35,149 nt of DNA from Deltaproteobacteria bacterium (GTDB lineage: Bacteria; Desulfobacterota; DSM-4660; Desulfatiglandales; Desulfatiglandaceae), in contig QMLQ01000005.1 in NCBI GenBank assembly GCA_003646815.1, positions 1 to 35,149 on the forward strand. Direction: 5' to 3'. This document shows, piece after piece, positions 1 through 7,477 of the stretch (its first letter is position 1; every line of letters starts with the position of its first letter). The notes beneath the pieces were generated by a model that was given only the letters and a program-made list of their open reading frames with translations, did not search any database and was not told the DNA's origin. The position numbers and the translations under genes are program-made.

Positions 1-55
1 CACAAGCTGACAATCCTCCGCCATGCGCTCGCAGGAGCGGGGAAATGAAATAATC

Positions 56-84
56 AGTATATAAGAGGTATCCCTTTTGTCAAG
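56..84 (-). promoter_or_regulatory. Sigma70-type promoter, leftward
   Basis: Read on the minus strand, TTGACA (79-84) is followed after exactly 17 bases by TATACT (56-61). This is close to the sigma70 consensus with ideal spacing. It would drive a gene lying to the left of the window, and a GGAGGA ribosome-binding sequence follows at 15-20. The call rests on sequence match alone. Confidence 0.6.
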
Positions 85-147
85 ACCGAAATGCTTCAGG
101 AGCACGGTAAATTTGTTCTAACCCGGAAATCCAACAAAAATCCGCAT

Positions 148-176
148 TTGCGACGAAGCTTCAATTGGAATATATT
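148..176 (+). promoter_or_regulatory. Candidate promoter of the stress-protein gene
   Basis: TTGCGA (148-153) and TATATT (171-176) are separated by 17 bases in an AT-rich stretch about 140 bases before the stress-protein start. The -35 box matches only moderately, so this is a candidate promoter and not a firm call. Confidence 0.35.
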
Positions 177-316
177 GAAATAACGAAGGTTTTCAGTTCA
201 ACATGTCCAAATGATCAGAATTTACCTAATGCCTTGTCTTTACAGGCTCTTGTGTGGAGAACAAAATCACCGTGAGTCTTTTGGTGGTGCGTCAATCAGG
301 AAAAAGGGAGGCCGTC

Positions 317-769
317 ATGCCAATAAAAAGGATAGTTTGTTGTACTGATTTTTCAAGGAATGCGGAGGCCGCATTTCTAACGGCCAGAGAAATGGCTGAA
401 AAATACACGGCAAAACTGTTTATACTGCATGTGCTGCCCCCATTGATAAATCCTCTCCTTACAGATGCTGAATGGGTGGTGCCTGCTGAGCCTGAAAAAT
501 CTCTGATCCTGAATATCGAAGAGCGCATGGAAAATGAATATGGGGCAAGGATTGGAGAGGAGACCGCGTTTGAACTCGTGGTTCGCGACGGCCATGTATC
601 CACGGAAATCTTGCGGTTCCTGGACGAAAACAGTATTGATCTGGTTGTAATGGGGTCCTATGGACTGTCTGGTGCCGGCCTGGTCTTTTTTGGAAGCGTG
701 GCAAAGCGCGTTGCCCATAAGGCGCCATGTTCAGTGATGATAGTGCGCCCTCGCGAAAAAAACACGTAA
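317..769 (+). CDS. Universal stress protein, UspA family
   Basis: A cytoplasmic nucleotide-binding stress protein of 150 residues, the normal size for a single-domain Usp. It opens with the typical beta strand KRIVCCTDFS. Near the C-terminus it carries the ATP-binding pattern G-x2-G-x9-G-S (GSYG, nine residues, GS), so it belongs to the ATP-binding Usp branch. The reading frame runs upstream to position 254, but the ATG at 317 is preferred because GGGAGG lies just before it and the Usp fold begins at once. The gene stands alone, 41 bases before the dehydrogenase gene, and could be co-transcribed with it. The exact stress signal cannot be read from the sequence. Confidence 0.88.
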   Translation: MPIKRIVCCTDFSRNAEAAFLTAREMAEKYTAKLFILHVLPPLINPLLTDAEWVVPAEPEKSLILNIEERMENEYGARIGEETAFELVVRDGHVSTEILRFLDENSIDLVVMGSYGLSGAGLVFFGSVAKRVAHKAPCSVMIVRPREKNT

Positions 770-810
770 ACTTCAACTGACAGAATAGAAGAACCGGAGG
801 AAGAAGAGCA

Positions 811-1662
811 ATGGAGATAAAAACAATTGGTGTGGTTGGCGCGGGTCAGATGGGGTCCGGCATAGCCCAGGTCGCGGCCATGCATGGTTATGAAGTGATC
901 ATGAACGATATTAGAGACGAATTCGTGGAAAGAGGGTTTGCAACCATTGAAAAAAGTCTGGGGAGGTTGGTTAAGAAAGAAGTCATAACCGACGCGCGGA
1001 AGGGAGAAATTCTCAGTGCAATTGAAGGCTCCACTTCCATGGAAGAGGATTTGGCCAAGGCAGATTTTGTCGTGGAAGCTGCAACCGAGAATGAGGCTCT
1101 CAAGTTGCAGATATTCAAGACACTGGATCAGACGTGCAGGGAGGAGGTGATTCTGTCGTCAAACACGTCCTCCATATCTATCACCAGGATTGCGGGGGCA
1201 ACAGCAAGGCCGGAATTGGTGATCGGCATGCACTTCATGAACCCGGTCCCCATGATGAAACTGGTGGAGATCATCAAGGGCCTTGCCACCTCCGACGCTA
1301 CCTTCGAAATCACCCAGAAACTGGCCTTGGACATGGGGAAAGCCCCTGTCCCTGCGAATGATTTTCCAGGCTTTATCAGCAACCGGATTCTTATGCCCAT
1401 GATAAATGAGGCCGTATACGCCCTGTTTGAAGGCGTGGGAACTCCTGAAGATATTGATCAGGTGATGAAACTGGGTATGAACCACCCCATGGGGCCTCTT
1501 GCCCTGGCCGACCTTATAGGACTTGATACCTGCCTTTCTATCATGCAGGTTCTGCAGGAGGGTTTTGGTGACAGCAAGTACCGGCCGTGCCCATTGCTGA
1601 AAAAATACGTTGATGCCGGATGGCTTGGGAGAAAGACCGGAAAGGGGTTCTATACTTACTAG
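811..1662 (+). CDS. hbd: 3-hydroxybutyryl-CoA dehydrogenase
   Basis: Catalyses NAD(P)-dependent interconversion of acetoacetyl-CoA and 3-hydroxybutyryl-CoA, a step of beta-oxidation, butyrate-type or aromatic-acid metabolism. The 283 residues match the usual single-function enzyme length. The N-terminal Rossmann fold shows [14 protein letters not shown]. The middle has the family's [15 protein letters not shown] stretch with its catalytic histidine. The C-terminal domain has [16 protein letters not shown] and ends with [19 protein letters not shown] before the ATG supports the start. The response-regulator gene begins 16 bases after its stop, so the two are probably co-transcribed. No partner thiolase or crotonase is present nearby, so the physiological direction is unknown. 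Confidence 0.92.
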   Translation: MEIKTIGVVGAGQMGSGIAQVAAMHGYEVIMNDIRDEFVERGFATIEKSLGRLVKKEVITDARKGEILSAIEGSTSMEEDLAKADFVVEAATENEALKLQIFKTLDQTCREEVILSSNTSSISITRIAGATARPELVIGMHFMNPVPMMKLVEIIKGLATSDATFEITQKLALDMGKAPVPANDFPGFISNRILMPMINEAVYALFEGVGTPEDIDQVMKLGMNHPMGPLALADLIGLDTCLSIMQVLQEGFGDSKYRPCPLLKKYVDAGWLGRKTGKGFYTY

Positions 1663-1678
1663 AAAAGGAGACAAGATC

Positions 1679-2050
1679 ATGGCAAAATTGCTGATTGTGG
1701 ATGATGAGGAGCACATCCGGTATCTTTATACCGAGGAATTGAGTGAGGCAGGCTACGAAGTAGTTACCGCCGACAGCGGGTACAAGCTGCTTGAAAAAAT
1801 CGAAGAGGAAAAACCGGATCTGGTTGTTCTTGATATAAAAATGGTCGATTATAACGGCCTTGATTTACTGCAGGACATAAGAAATAAATTTTATGATTTG
1901 CCCGTGGTCCTGTGTACCGCCTATGACACGTTCAAAGAGGATATGAAATCCATTGCTGCGGATTTCTACGTGATAAAATCTTTTGACCTGACAGAGCTCA
2001 AAAACAAGATTGCAATGGCCCTGGAGGCGGGTAACCAGCAGGCGGAATAG
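1679..2050 (+). CDS. Stand-alone response regulator (receiver domain only)
   Basis: A CheY-like receiver domain of 123 residues without an output domain. The acidic pocket is D8-D9, the phospho-acceptor is D52 in VVLDIKM, a switch threonine lies in LCTAYD, and the conserved lysine is in VIKSFD. All residues needed for phosphorylation are therefore present. The ATG at 1679 follows AAAAGGAGA. The frame is open upstream into the dehydrogenase gene, but that stretch is not receiver-like. No histidine kinase is encoded nearby, so the partner must lie elsewhere. It could pass phosphate in a relay or act by protein contact. Its neighbour, the CoA dehydrogenase, gives no clear clue to the output. Confidence 0.88.
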   Translation: MAKLLIVDDEEHIRYLYTEELSEAGYEVVTADSGYKLLEKIEEEKPDLVVLDIKMVDYNGLDLLQDIRNKFYDLPVVLCTAYDTFKEDMKSIAADFYVIKSFDLTELKNKIAMALEAGNQQAE

Positions 2051-2110
2051 CAACCGTATGGAACTATTAGCCGTTAGCTGTTTAGCGATTAGATTAAGTT
2101 TTTGCTTTTT

Positions 2111-2522
2111 TCATTCTTCTCCAAAAACGGTATTTATTGGTAGGGCAGGGGAACGGGGTGTTCCCGGAGTGGCGTCATTTTACCGTGAAAATCCCCCCAG
2201 CGGCGGCCGAATATGCGGGCTCAATTTTCATATCCGGGGGTGGCTGGGCTTATTTTGGTCCAGCCATGCTGGTTTAGCCCTGGAACAGGACAGCGGAAGG
2301 GCTAAAACCGGGGACCCGCCGGAGGGTGGGGAGTCCAAGCGAAGCGCGGACAAACCCGCAGTGAGCGGAGCCAAGGAGGGCGGAGCGAACGTAGCGGAGG
2401 GAATATGCCGGTATCCTGCCCGTGAGTTCCAGATTGGCAACCTGGCTTCCAAGAGAGAATTTTAGGGGTGTAACCAATTAAAATCAGATTATGGGATGGC
2501 CAGGAACGCTTTTTTTGGACAG
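2111..2522 (+). repeat. Dispersed repeat, copy A (about 410 bp, short terminal inverted repeats)
   Basis: This stretch matches 18569-18840 read on the opposite strand over most of its length. Shared blocks include CCAAAAACGGTATTTATTG at the left, the GGGAAC...GTTCCC hairpin (2149-2165), GCAGTGAGCGGAGCCA, GCGAACGTAGCGGAGGG, and GTGTAACCAATT near the right end. The ends carry a short inverted repeat: TCCAAAAA at 2120 and TTTTTTTGGA ending at 2519. Copy A is longer than copy B because it has extra segments at about 2181-2277 and 2300-2350. The first of these contains a GGCTGG...CCAGCC hairpin (2242-2265). A long open frame crosses it (2010-2465), but the frame is not kept between the copies, so I treat it as non-coding. 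It fills most of the gap between the response regulator and rlmH. Confidence 0.8.
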
Positions 2523-2555
2523 CAATGGCTTTTTTAGCATTTTGGCAATACAAAA

Positions 2556-2575
2556 CAGACAAACGCTAAGAGCGT
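2556..2575 (-). terminator. Weak candidate terminator after rlmH
   Basis: On the minus strand ACGCT-CTT-AGCGT forms a small 5-bp stem (2563-2575) followed by a T-rich run (TTGTCTGTTTTGT). It lies about 30 bases past the rlmH stop. The stem is short, so this is only a weak call. Confidence 0.3.
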
Positions 2576-2606
2576 CCATCCGCAAATTGCTATTCGTGGC
2601 CGGGCA

Positions 2607-3074
2607 CTACTTATGATATTTCTCCCCGCGCAGGATAGTGAAGGCACGGTAAAGCTGCTCCAGGAGAAAAAGGCGTGCCATTTCATGGGTAAAGGTCAAT
2701 CGTGAAAGGGAGAGCGTTGCCTGAGCCCGTGTCAAGACCTTTTCTGAGAGCCCCAGCGTCCCCCCAACGACAAATACAATGCCCCCCTGTTCCATCAAGA
2801 TTTGCTCCACTTGCGAAGCCCATCCCTTCGAATCACAGGTCCTTCCCCTCTGATCCAGCGCGATAACATAGTCCCGGTCTTTGATATACCGGAGGATGGA
2901 AAGACCTTCCTCTTCCTTGATGAACTGTTCTCGGGTCTTTTTTATGGAGACCGGTTTTACTTCCAGCCAGTCGATTGTTGTGTAATGCTGGAGGCGATCC
3001 AGATAAAACTGTTGGCCATCAAAGAGGAACGGGAGTTTGGTCTGCCCTACAACGATGATTCTTATTCGCGGCAT
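2607..3074 (-). CDS. rlmH: 23S rRNA (pseudouridine1915-N3)-methyltransferase RlmH
   Basis: Methylates pseudouridine 1915 in helix 69 of 23S rRNA using S-adenosylmethionine. The 155 residues are the standard length of this SPOUT-class enzyme. Visible marks are the N-terminal RIRIIVVGQTK, the ALDQRGR block, the glycine-rich knot stretch IVFVVGGTLGLSEKV, SLSRLTFTHEMARLFLLEQLYRA, and the terminal GEKYHK. The start lies 11 bases after the threonine synthase stop with no good ribosome-binding sequence, which suggests translational coupling to that gene. The family is near-universal and single-copy, so the call is firm. Its place in a unit with threonine synthase is probably a matter of chromosome layout. 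Confidence 0.95.
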   Translation of the reverse strand: MPRIRIIVVGQTKLPFLFDGQQFYLDRLQHYTTIDWLEVKPVSIKKTREQFIKEEEGLSILRYIKDRDYVIALDQRGRTCDSKGWASQVEQILMEQGGIVFVVGGTLGLSEKVLTRAQATLSLSRLTFTHEMARLFLLEQLYRAFTILRGEKYHK

Positions 3075-3085
3075 TGGACTTTTGC

Positions 3086-4585
3086 CTATTTTTTTGTCAG
3101 GTTCAGGATGCTGGCGATTTTTCCGGCCATATGAGTGACAAATTGGTCCATTTCCTTTCCCTTAAGCGGCTTTCCCGGCTGCGGAGAAGGGCCCCTATTA
3201 TCCACGGACAATTCCACCGGTGCATTTCTGAGGGTTGGGTCGGGAATCACTTCAAAGTCTGGTTCAAAGGAGTCTTCAAAATACTTTTCCTGAAATGTGG
3301 CAAATTTGAGCATATGGGCGGTAGAATCAAGGACCCCGATCATCTTGGAATCCACAACACCTTCATTGAACGCCTTTTGGAGCCCTGCGAGGGATTCACC
3401 GCCCTGAGTGCAGGCGATATTCCCGTTTTGATTTGCCATGATCATGGAATCCATGATCTCCTGTTCCGTCACCTGCACAATATGAATGCGCTTTCCCCCT
3501 GCCAGTCCATTGTATTTTTCGGCCAACTCAATAACCCTGGGCATGGAGACAGGGTTGCCGATCATGGCGGCCTGGGCCACACTGGGTCGGACGTCAACGG
3601 GGATAAAATGCCGGTCCCCGGGTGTTTCTTCCCGGTAGTAGCGGTAAACCGGGTCAGCATGATCGGATTGAACCCCGATGATCCAGGGAAGGGCATCAAT
3701 AACGTCCGCCTCAAAAAATTTCAAAAAACCGCTCATAACTGCGGTGATATTTCCGGCGTTCCCGATGGGCAGTACTACCACCTTGTCCTCCACGCTGTAA
3801 TCAAAATCCTGGGCGACCTCAAAAGAAAAGGATTCCTGGCCGAGGATACGCCAGCTGTTTTTTGAGTTGAGGAGCGCAACGTTATAGTGCTCAGCGAGCA
3901 GTTCCACCACTTTCATGCAATCGTCGAAAACGCCGGGCATTTCCAGGACCCTTGCTCCGCTGCCCAGGGGTTGTGATAACTGCTGAGGGGTGACCTTTCC
4001 CTGTGGAAGCAGGACTGCAGATTTTACGATGTCTCGCAGGTAAGCACTGTAAAGAGCTGCGGAGGCCGAAGTGTCTCCGGTCGAGGCGCAGATGGCCAGG
4101 ATATCCGAAAGACCCTTTTCTCCCGCCAGGTATTGGAGATAGCTTAATGCGCATGCCATTCCCCGGTCTTTAAATGAAGCGCTGGGATTGAGGCCGTCAT
4201 TCTTATAGTAGAAATCCATCCCCACCATACTCCGTAGCCGATTGTTGGCACGCACCACCGGGGTGTGCCCCTCGCCGAGATACACGATCTGGTCCAGGGG
4301 AATTATAGGCGCTGTAAATTCATAGTAGCGGAAAATTCCTTTGAGGGGCTGCACGTTAAGCATTCGGCGATAGTCGAAGATCTTTCGCCAGATATTTCCG
4401 GGTATTTCCCGGTGAGAGACGTCCCTGTTTTCAAGGAGAAGCACTCCTCCGCACTTCACACAGGTATAAAGAAGCTCTCGAACATCGAACTCCGCACCGC
4501 ATTTCAAACAGCGGTAAAACATGTTTCCACGGGGTTGCGGAATCAGATAGGGCTGCATATCCTTTGGAAACTGATCGATTCTCAT
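3086..4585 (-). CDS. thrC: Threonine synthase
   Basis: A PLP enzyme that converts O-phosphohomoserine to threonine in the cytoplasm. The 499-residue protein begins with a rubredoxin-like zinc ribbon, C26-x2-C29 and C42-x2-C45, followed by the fold-type II PLP domain. The PLP lysine is expected at K139 in NPSASFKDRG, and the phosphate-binding loop is in LPIGNAGN. GEGHTPV at about 105-110 is also typical of the family. AAGGAAAA before the ATG supports the start. It lies 47 bases after the glpR-like gene on the same strand and 11 bases before rlmH, so all three may share a transcript. Cysteate synthase and other PLP relatives are possible alternatives, but threonine synthase is the best fit. Confidence 0.88.
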   Translation of the reverse strand: MRIDQFPKDMQPYLIPQPRGNMFYRCLKCGAEFDVRELLYTCVKCGGVLLLENRDVSHREIPGNIWRKIFDYRRMLNVQPLKGIFRYYEFTAPIIPLDQIVYLGEGHTPVVRANNRLRSMVGMDFYYKNDGLNPSASFKDRGMACALSYLQYLAGEKGLSDILAICASTGDTSASAALYSAYLRDIVKSAVLLPQGKVTPQQLSQPLGSGARVLEMPGVFDDCMKVVELLAEHYNVALLNSKNSWRILGQESFSFEVAQDFDYSVEDKVVVLPIGNAGNITAVMSGFLKFFEADVIDALPWIIGVQSDHADPVYRYYREETPGDRHFIPVDVRPSVAQAAMIGNPVSMPRVIELAEKYNGLAGGKRIHIVQVTEQEIMDSMIMANQNGNIACTQGGESLAGLQKAFNEGVVDSKMIGVLDSTAHMLKFATFQEKYFEDSFEPDFEVIPDPTLRNAPVELSVDNRGPSPQPGKPLKGKEMDQFVTHMAGKIASILNLTKK

Positions 4586-4632
4586 GGGTTTTCCTTTTTA
4601 TAGCCCTTCCTTTTCTTTCTGAGGTGATAGGA

Positions 4633-5490
4633 TCAATCTGTCCCGATTTCCGCGTCCGCTATAAAAACTTCAACCTGCGCCGCGGAAAGCAGGTTCGCCA
4701 TGGGTTGGGGCGGCGCCTGATCCGTAAAAAGTGCATCGACGTCAGTAATCTTGCAGATACGTACCATAGCGTCTCTACCGAACTTGGTATGATCGGCAGC
4801 GAGAAAGACCTTCCGGGAACGGGAGATGATTGCCTGGCCAACCCGCACTTCACTGTAATCAAAATCAAGGAGTGACCCTTCCGCATCTATTCCGCTGATA
4901 CTGATGATCCCGAAATCCACATTGAATTGGTTGATAAAATCAATGGTGGCTTCGCCGGTAATACCACGGTCACCGCTCCGGACGATCCCTCCTGTTACAA
5001 AAACTTCAAAGTCGCTTTTTTCACTTAAGGTGCAGGCAGCATTCAGGTTGTTGGTGATAATTCGGAGTCCTTTGTGCTCACAGAGGGCCTTGGCCACTTC
5101 TTCAGCGGTGGTTCCAATGTCGATAAAAAGAGAAGCCTCGTTCGGAATGTGTTTTGCCAGAGTCCTTGCGATGCGGACCTTGCCGGACGAACAGAACACC
5201 TTCCTGGCCTGATAGCCGAGATTTTCTACGCTGGATGGGAGCCCTGCACCACCATGATACCGGCGCAGCAAACCCTTTTTCGCCAGTTCATTGACGTCGC
5301 GTCGTATGGTTTGGGAGGTGACAGAAAAGTGTTTTGCCAGGGCTTCTATGGAGAGAAACCCCTGCGTTCGCACTAAATCGATAATTTCCTTTTTCCGATG
5401 AAGGGCCGAGGGATTGCGAGCCAGATTTTCATTTTCCAATCTGGAATATCCATTGACAAGGTCGTCCAGGAGATTGTTTGTTTCGGTCAT
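4633..5490 (-). CDS. glpR: DeoR-family transcriptional regulator, probable glycerol-3-phosphate repressor
   Basis: A DNA-binding repressor of 285 residues, about 30 longer than usual because of an N-terminal extension of roughly 28 residues. The winged helix is clear (LSIEALAKHFSVTSQTIRRD, then LAKKGLLRRYHGG). It is followed by the DeoR sugar-phosphate sensor domain with DIGTTAEEVAKAL, the NNLNAA and GGIVRSGDRGI stretches, and AADHTKFGRDA. It is divergent from glpA across a 408-base control region, the classic arrangement for a local regulator. From family knowledge the inducer is expected to be glycerol-3-phosphate; the sequence itself does not prove this. AAAAGGAAAAAGG precedes the ATG. Confidence 0.85.
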   Translation of the reverse strand: MTETNNLLDDLVNGYSRLENENLARNPSALHRKKEIIDLVRTQGFLSIEALAKHFSVTSQTIRRDVNELAKKGLLRRYHGGAGLPSSVENLGYQARKVFCSSGKVRIARTLAKHIPNEASLFIDIGTTAEEVAKALCEHKGLRIITNNLNAACTLSEKSDFEVFVTGGIVRSGDRGITGEATIDFINQFNVDFGIISISGIDAEGSLLDFDYSEVRVGQAIISRSRKVFLAADHTKFGRDAMVRICKITDVDALFTDQAPPQPMANLLSAAQVEVFIADAEIGTD

Positions 5491-5529
5491 CCTTTTTCCT
5501 TTTCATGCGAATATGTAGAGGGATGAATA

Positions 5530-5589
5530 ATACCGTGGTATCAGAGCATATGCTCGGCTATTAAATAGCATTCCCTGTGCTATTGCACA
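5530..5589. promoter_or_regulatory. Cluster of four short palindromes upstream of glpR
   Basis: Four inverted repeats follow one another within 60 bases: ATACC-GT-GGTAT (5530-5541), GAGCATATGCTC (5544-5555, perfect), GCTAT-TAA-ATAGC (5557-5569) and TGTGC-TATT-GCACA (5576-5589). They overlap the candidate glpR promoter. The four have unrelated arm sequences, so they are not copies of one operator. They may be sites for different regulators, or form a cruciform or RNA structure in the glpR leader. Confidence 0.5.
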
Positions 5590-5590
5590 A
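5562..5590 (-). promoter_or_regulatory. Candidate glpR promoter
   Basis: On the minus strand TTGTGC (5585-5590) and TATTTA (5562-5567) are 17 bases apart, about 70 bases before the glpR start. The boxes are moderate matches. Palindromes at 5557-5569 and 5576-5589 overlap them, which would suit autoregulation. Confidence 0.4.
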
Positions 5591-5632
5591 GAGAAACTTT
5601 GTTGTTGGATGCCTGAACGCTAAAAGAAAAAA

Positions 5633-5644
5633 TTCACAAGTGAA
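5633..5644. promoter_or_regulatory. Candidate operator palindrome TTCAC-AA-GTGAA
   Basis: A perfect 5-bp-arm inverted repeat 40 bases upstream of the glpA -35 box. The half-site GTGAAAA recurs at 5700-5706 inside the promoter spacer. That makes GTGAAAA a plausible half-site for the divergent DeoR regulator. There is no direct evidence of binding. Confidence 0.4.
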
Positions 5645-5683
5645 AATAAAACGAAAAAAAATGTTGTAATATGAAAATTATTC

Positions 5684-5713
5684 TTGACATCATTTGCGCG
5701 TGAAAACTAGATT
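5684..5713 (+). promoter_or_regulatory. Promoter of the glp operon
   Basis: TTGACA (5684-5689), an 18-base spacer and TAGATT (5708-5713) in an AT-rich region. It faces glpA and leaves a leader of about 180 bases before the glpA ATG. The spacer holds a GTGAAAA sequence shared with the upstream palindrome, so repressor binding there would block the promoter. Confidence 0.6.
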
Positions 5714-5845
5714 GTATGTGAGACAAGACATCATTGTTGAACACGAAGATAAATTCGATCAATCCTGCCCCGCGACAATAGATATGCCCATGGTCGGATG
5801 TCCAAGAGTGGTATGAGGGAGAAGTGAACTCCCGGAGAAGGCCCT

Positions 5846-5917
5846 ATGAACATGTTTGCTATTTCTGAGTTGATCAATTCTTTTGTAGGAAAGCGGCAAT
5901 GCGCACACAAGTGCTGA
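5846..5917 (+). CDS. Possible 23-residue leader peptide overlapping the glpA start
   Basis: An ATG at 5846 is preceded by GGAGAAGG (5834-5841), a better ribosome-binding sequence than the one in front of glpA (AGGA at 5887). The frame reads MNMFAISELINS... and ends with TGA at 5915-5917, overlapping the glpA start by 19 bases in another frame. Such an arrangement could couple translation of glpA to the leader or modulate it. No homologue is known to me, and a chance short frame is a real alternative. Confidence 0.35.
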   Translation: MNMFAISELINSFVGKRQCAHKC

Positions 5918-7449
5918 TTATCGGCGGAGGAGCAACGGGTACCGGACTAGCGAGGGACCTTGCTCTTCGCGGTATTCATTGCACTCTCGTTGAGAAAAGC
6001 CGCTTGAATGCAGGGGCCTCAGGAAGGAACCATGGTCTCCTTCATAGTGGTGCCCGCTATGTTGAAACTGATCCTGTTGCCGCCAAACAGTGCCACGAAG
6101 AAAATATTCTCCTCAAGAAGATCGCTCCCCAGTGTATCGAGGACACGAAAGGCCTGTTTGTTGCGGTGGAAGGGGATGATGAAAATTATGTAGCGGACTT
6201 TCCCCACCTGTGTGCCAAGTGCAATATCCCGGCTGAACCGGTCAGTATTGAAGACGCCATGCAGTTGGAACCCGCCCTTTCTCCCAGGCTCATTGCAGCG
6301 TACAAAGTTGACGATGCATCCGTAGAACCGTATCGACTTTGCGTGGAAAATATTTCCGAGGCCCAATCTCTGGGATCACAATTGTTGATCTCGACCAGGG
6401 TTACTGCCTTTACGAAACGGGCAAACCGTATTGTGACCACAACCCTTACGAATACGATGACAGGAAAAGTAAGGAAGGTAGAAGCTGATTTTGTGGTCAA
6501 TGCAGGCGGGGCGTGGACAGGAGAGATTGCAGAACTTGCCGGCATTCCAATCAAGATGCTCTATTCCAAGGGCAGCCTTATGGTGACGGGGCACCGATTT
6601 ACAAACCACGTTGTCAATCGGCTCAGGAAACCCGGAGACGGAGATATCGTCGTGCCCGGGGGTACCGTTTCCATACTCGGGACAACCTCGATCCGAGTAC
6701 AATCGCCGGAGGTGCTCTATCCAACCATAGAAGAGATGGATCATTTAGTAGAGGAAGGGGCTGCAATGCTTCCCTCTTTGCAGTATGCCCGCTTTATCAG
6801 GGCCTACGCCGGGATCAGGCCTCTCCTGGAGCTTGAGAGCCCAATGGACGATCGTTCCGTAAGCCGGAGCCTTGCCCTGATGGATCACTCGAAAAACGGT
6901 GTTGAAAATTTTCTGAGTGTGCCGGGCGGGAAATTGACCACCTATCGCCTTATGGCCGAAAAGGCCGCGGATTTTGTTTGTGAAAGGCTGGGAGTGCACG
7001 AGCCTTGCCGCACGAAATTCGACCCTTTGCCTCCAACGAGCGCTGGCGAGCTGAGTGAACCGGGACTGGGTCCCAAGGTTTGGGTCAAGAAAAACGATCC
7101 CGGTGATCGGGTGATTTGTGAATGTGAGATTCTTCCGGAGAGCCTTATCAGTACGATTATCAACTCTCTCAAAGTGGAACAGGAAAGGCCGAGTCTCCTC
7201 AATATCGCAGAGAAATCCAGAGTGGGGAAAGGGGCATGCCAGGGCACCTTTTGCGGAGCGGGGATTACCGCCTATCTCTACAACAGGGGAGATATTCACG
7301 GGAAAGAAGGGTTGGATGATCTTCGTGCCTTTTTGCAGGAACGATGGAAGGGTGAACGACCGGTTTTGTGGCGAAATCAGATGATCCAGGCTGAATTGAA
7401 GGAATCATTTTACTGCGGGCTCTGTGGACTGGAAAATGAGGGCGCGTAA
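5899..7449 (+). CDS. glpA: Anaerobic glycerol-3-phosphate dehydrogenase, subunit A
   Basis: Oxidises glycerol-3-phosphate to dihydroxyacetone phosphate with bound FAD. The 516 residues compare with about 540 in the Escherichia coli subunit. The N-terminus has the dinucleotide motif IIGGGATGTGLARD. It is followed by the DAO-type catalytic fold with SGRNHGLLHSGARYV and, near 340, PGGKLTTYRLMAE. The C-terminus keeps the BFD-like [2Fe-2S] domain with C407, C409, C447 and C452 (CEC and GACQGTFC), plus an extra C506-x2-C509 pair near the end. This C-terminal cysteine domain separates GlpA from aerobic GlpD. It is first in the operon, 28 bases before glpB. No glpC follows, so the route of electrons to the quinone pool is open. 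Confidence 0.93.
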   Translation: MRTQVLIIGGGATGTGLARDLALRGIHCTLVEKSRLNAGASGRNHGLLHSGARYVETDPVAAKQCHEENILLKKIAPQCIEDTKGLFVAVEGDDENYVADFPHLCAKCNIPAEPVSIEDAMQLEPALSPRLIAAYKVDDASVEPYRLCVENISEAQSLGSQLLISTRVTAFTKRANRIVTTTLTNTMTGKVRKVEADFVVNAGGAWTGEIAELAGIPIKMLYSKGSLMVTGHRFTNHVVNRLRKPGDGDIVVPGGTVSILGTTSIRVQSPEVLYPTIEEMDHLVEEGAAMLPSLQYARFIRAYAGIRPLLELESPMDDRSVSRSLALMDHSKNGVENFLSVPGGKLTTYRLMAEKAADFVCERLGVHEPCRTKFDPLPPTSAGELSEPGLGPKVWVKKNDPGDRVICECEILPESLISTIINSLKVEQERPSLLNIAEKSRVGKGACQGTFCGAGITAYLYNRGDIHGKEGLDDLRAFLQERWKGERPVLWRNQMIQAELKESFYCGLCGLENEGA

Positions 7450-7477
7450 ATAATAGTGAAAAAGAGGGTGATTCTTG

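Larger units (their letters stand above)
1..316. other. Intergenic region with outward promoters at the window's left edge
   Basis: No convincing coding region is visible here on either strand. The stretch holds a near-consensus sigma70-type promoter pointing left (56-84) and a second candidate pointing right (148-176) towards the stress-protein gene. On the minus strand a GGAGGA sequence (complement of 15-20) sits a suitable distance before a possible GTG or TTG codon at positions 1-5. A leftward gene therefore probably starts at or just outside the window edge. That gene itself cannot be identified. Confidence 0.5.

Noticed and set aside
2010-2465. 151-codon open frame through copy A of the dispersed repeat
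   Set aside because: The frame is not kept in copy B: shared DNA blocks are read in different frames in the two copies, and it starts inside the response-regulator gene. The similarity is at DNA level, so the repeat is better treated as non-coding.
3074-3865. 263-codon plus-strand frame
   Set aside because: It lies antisense within threonine synthase and has no family resemblance.
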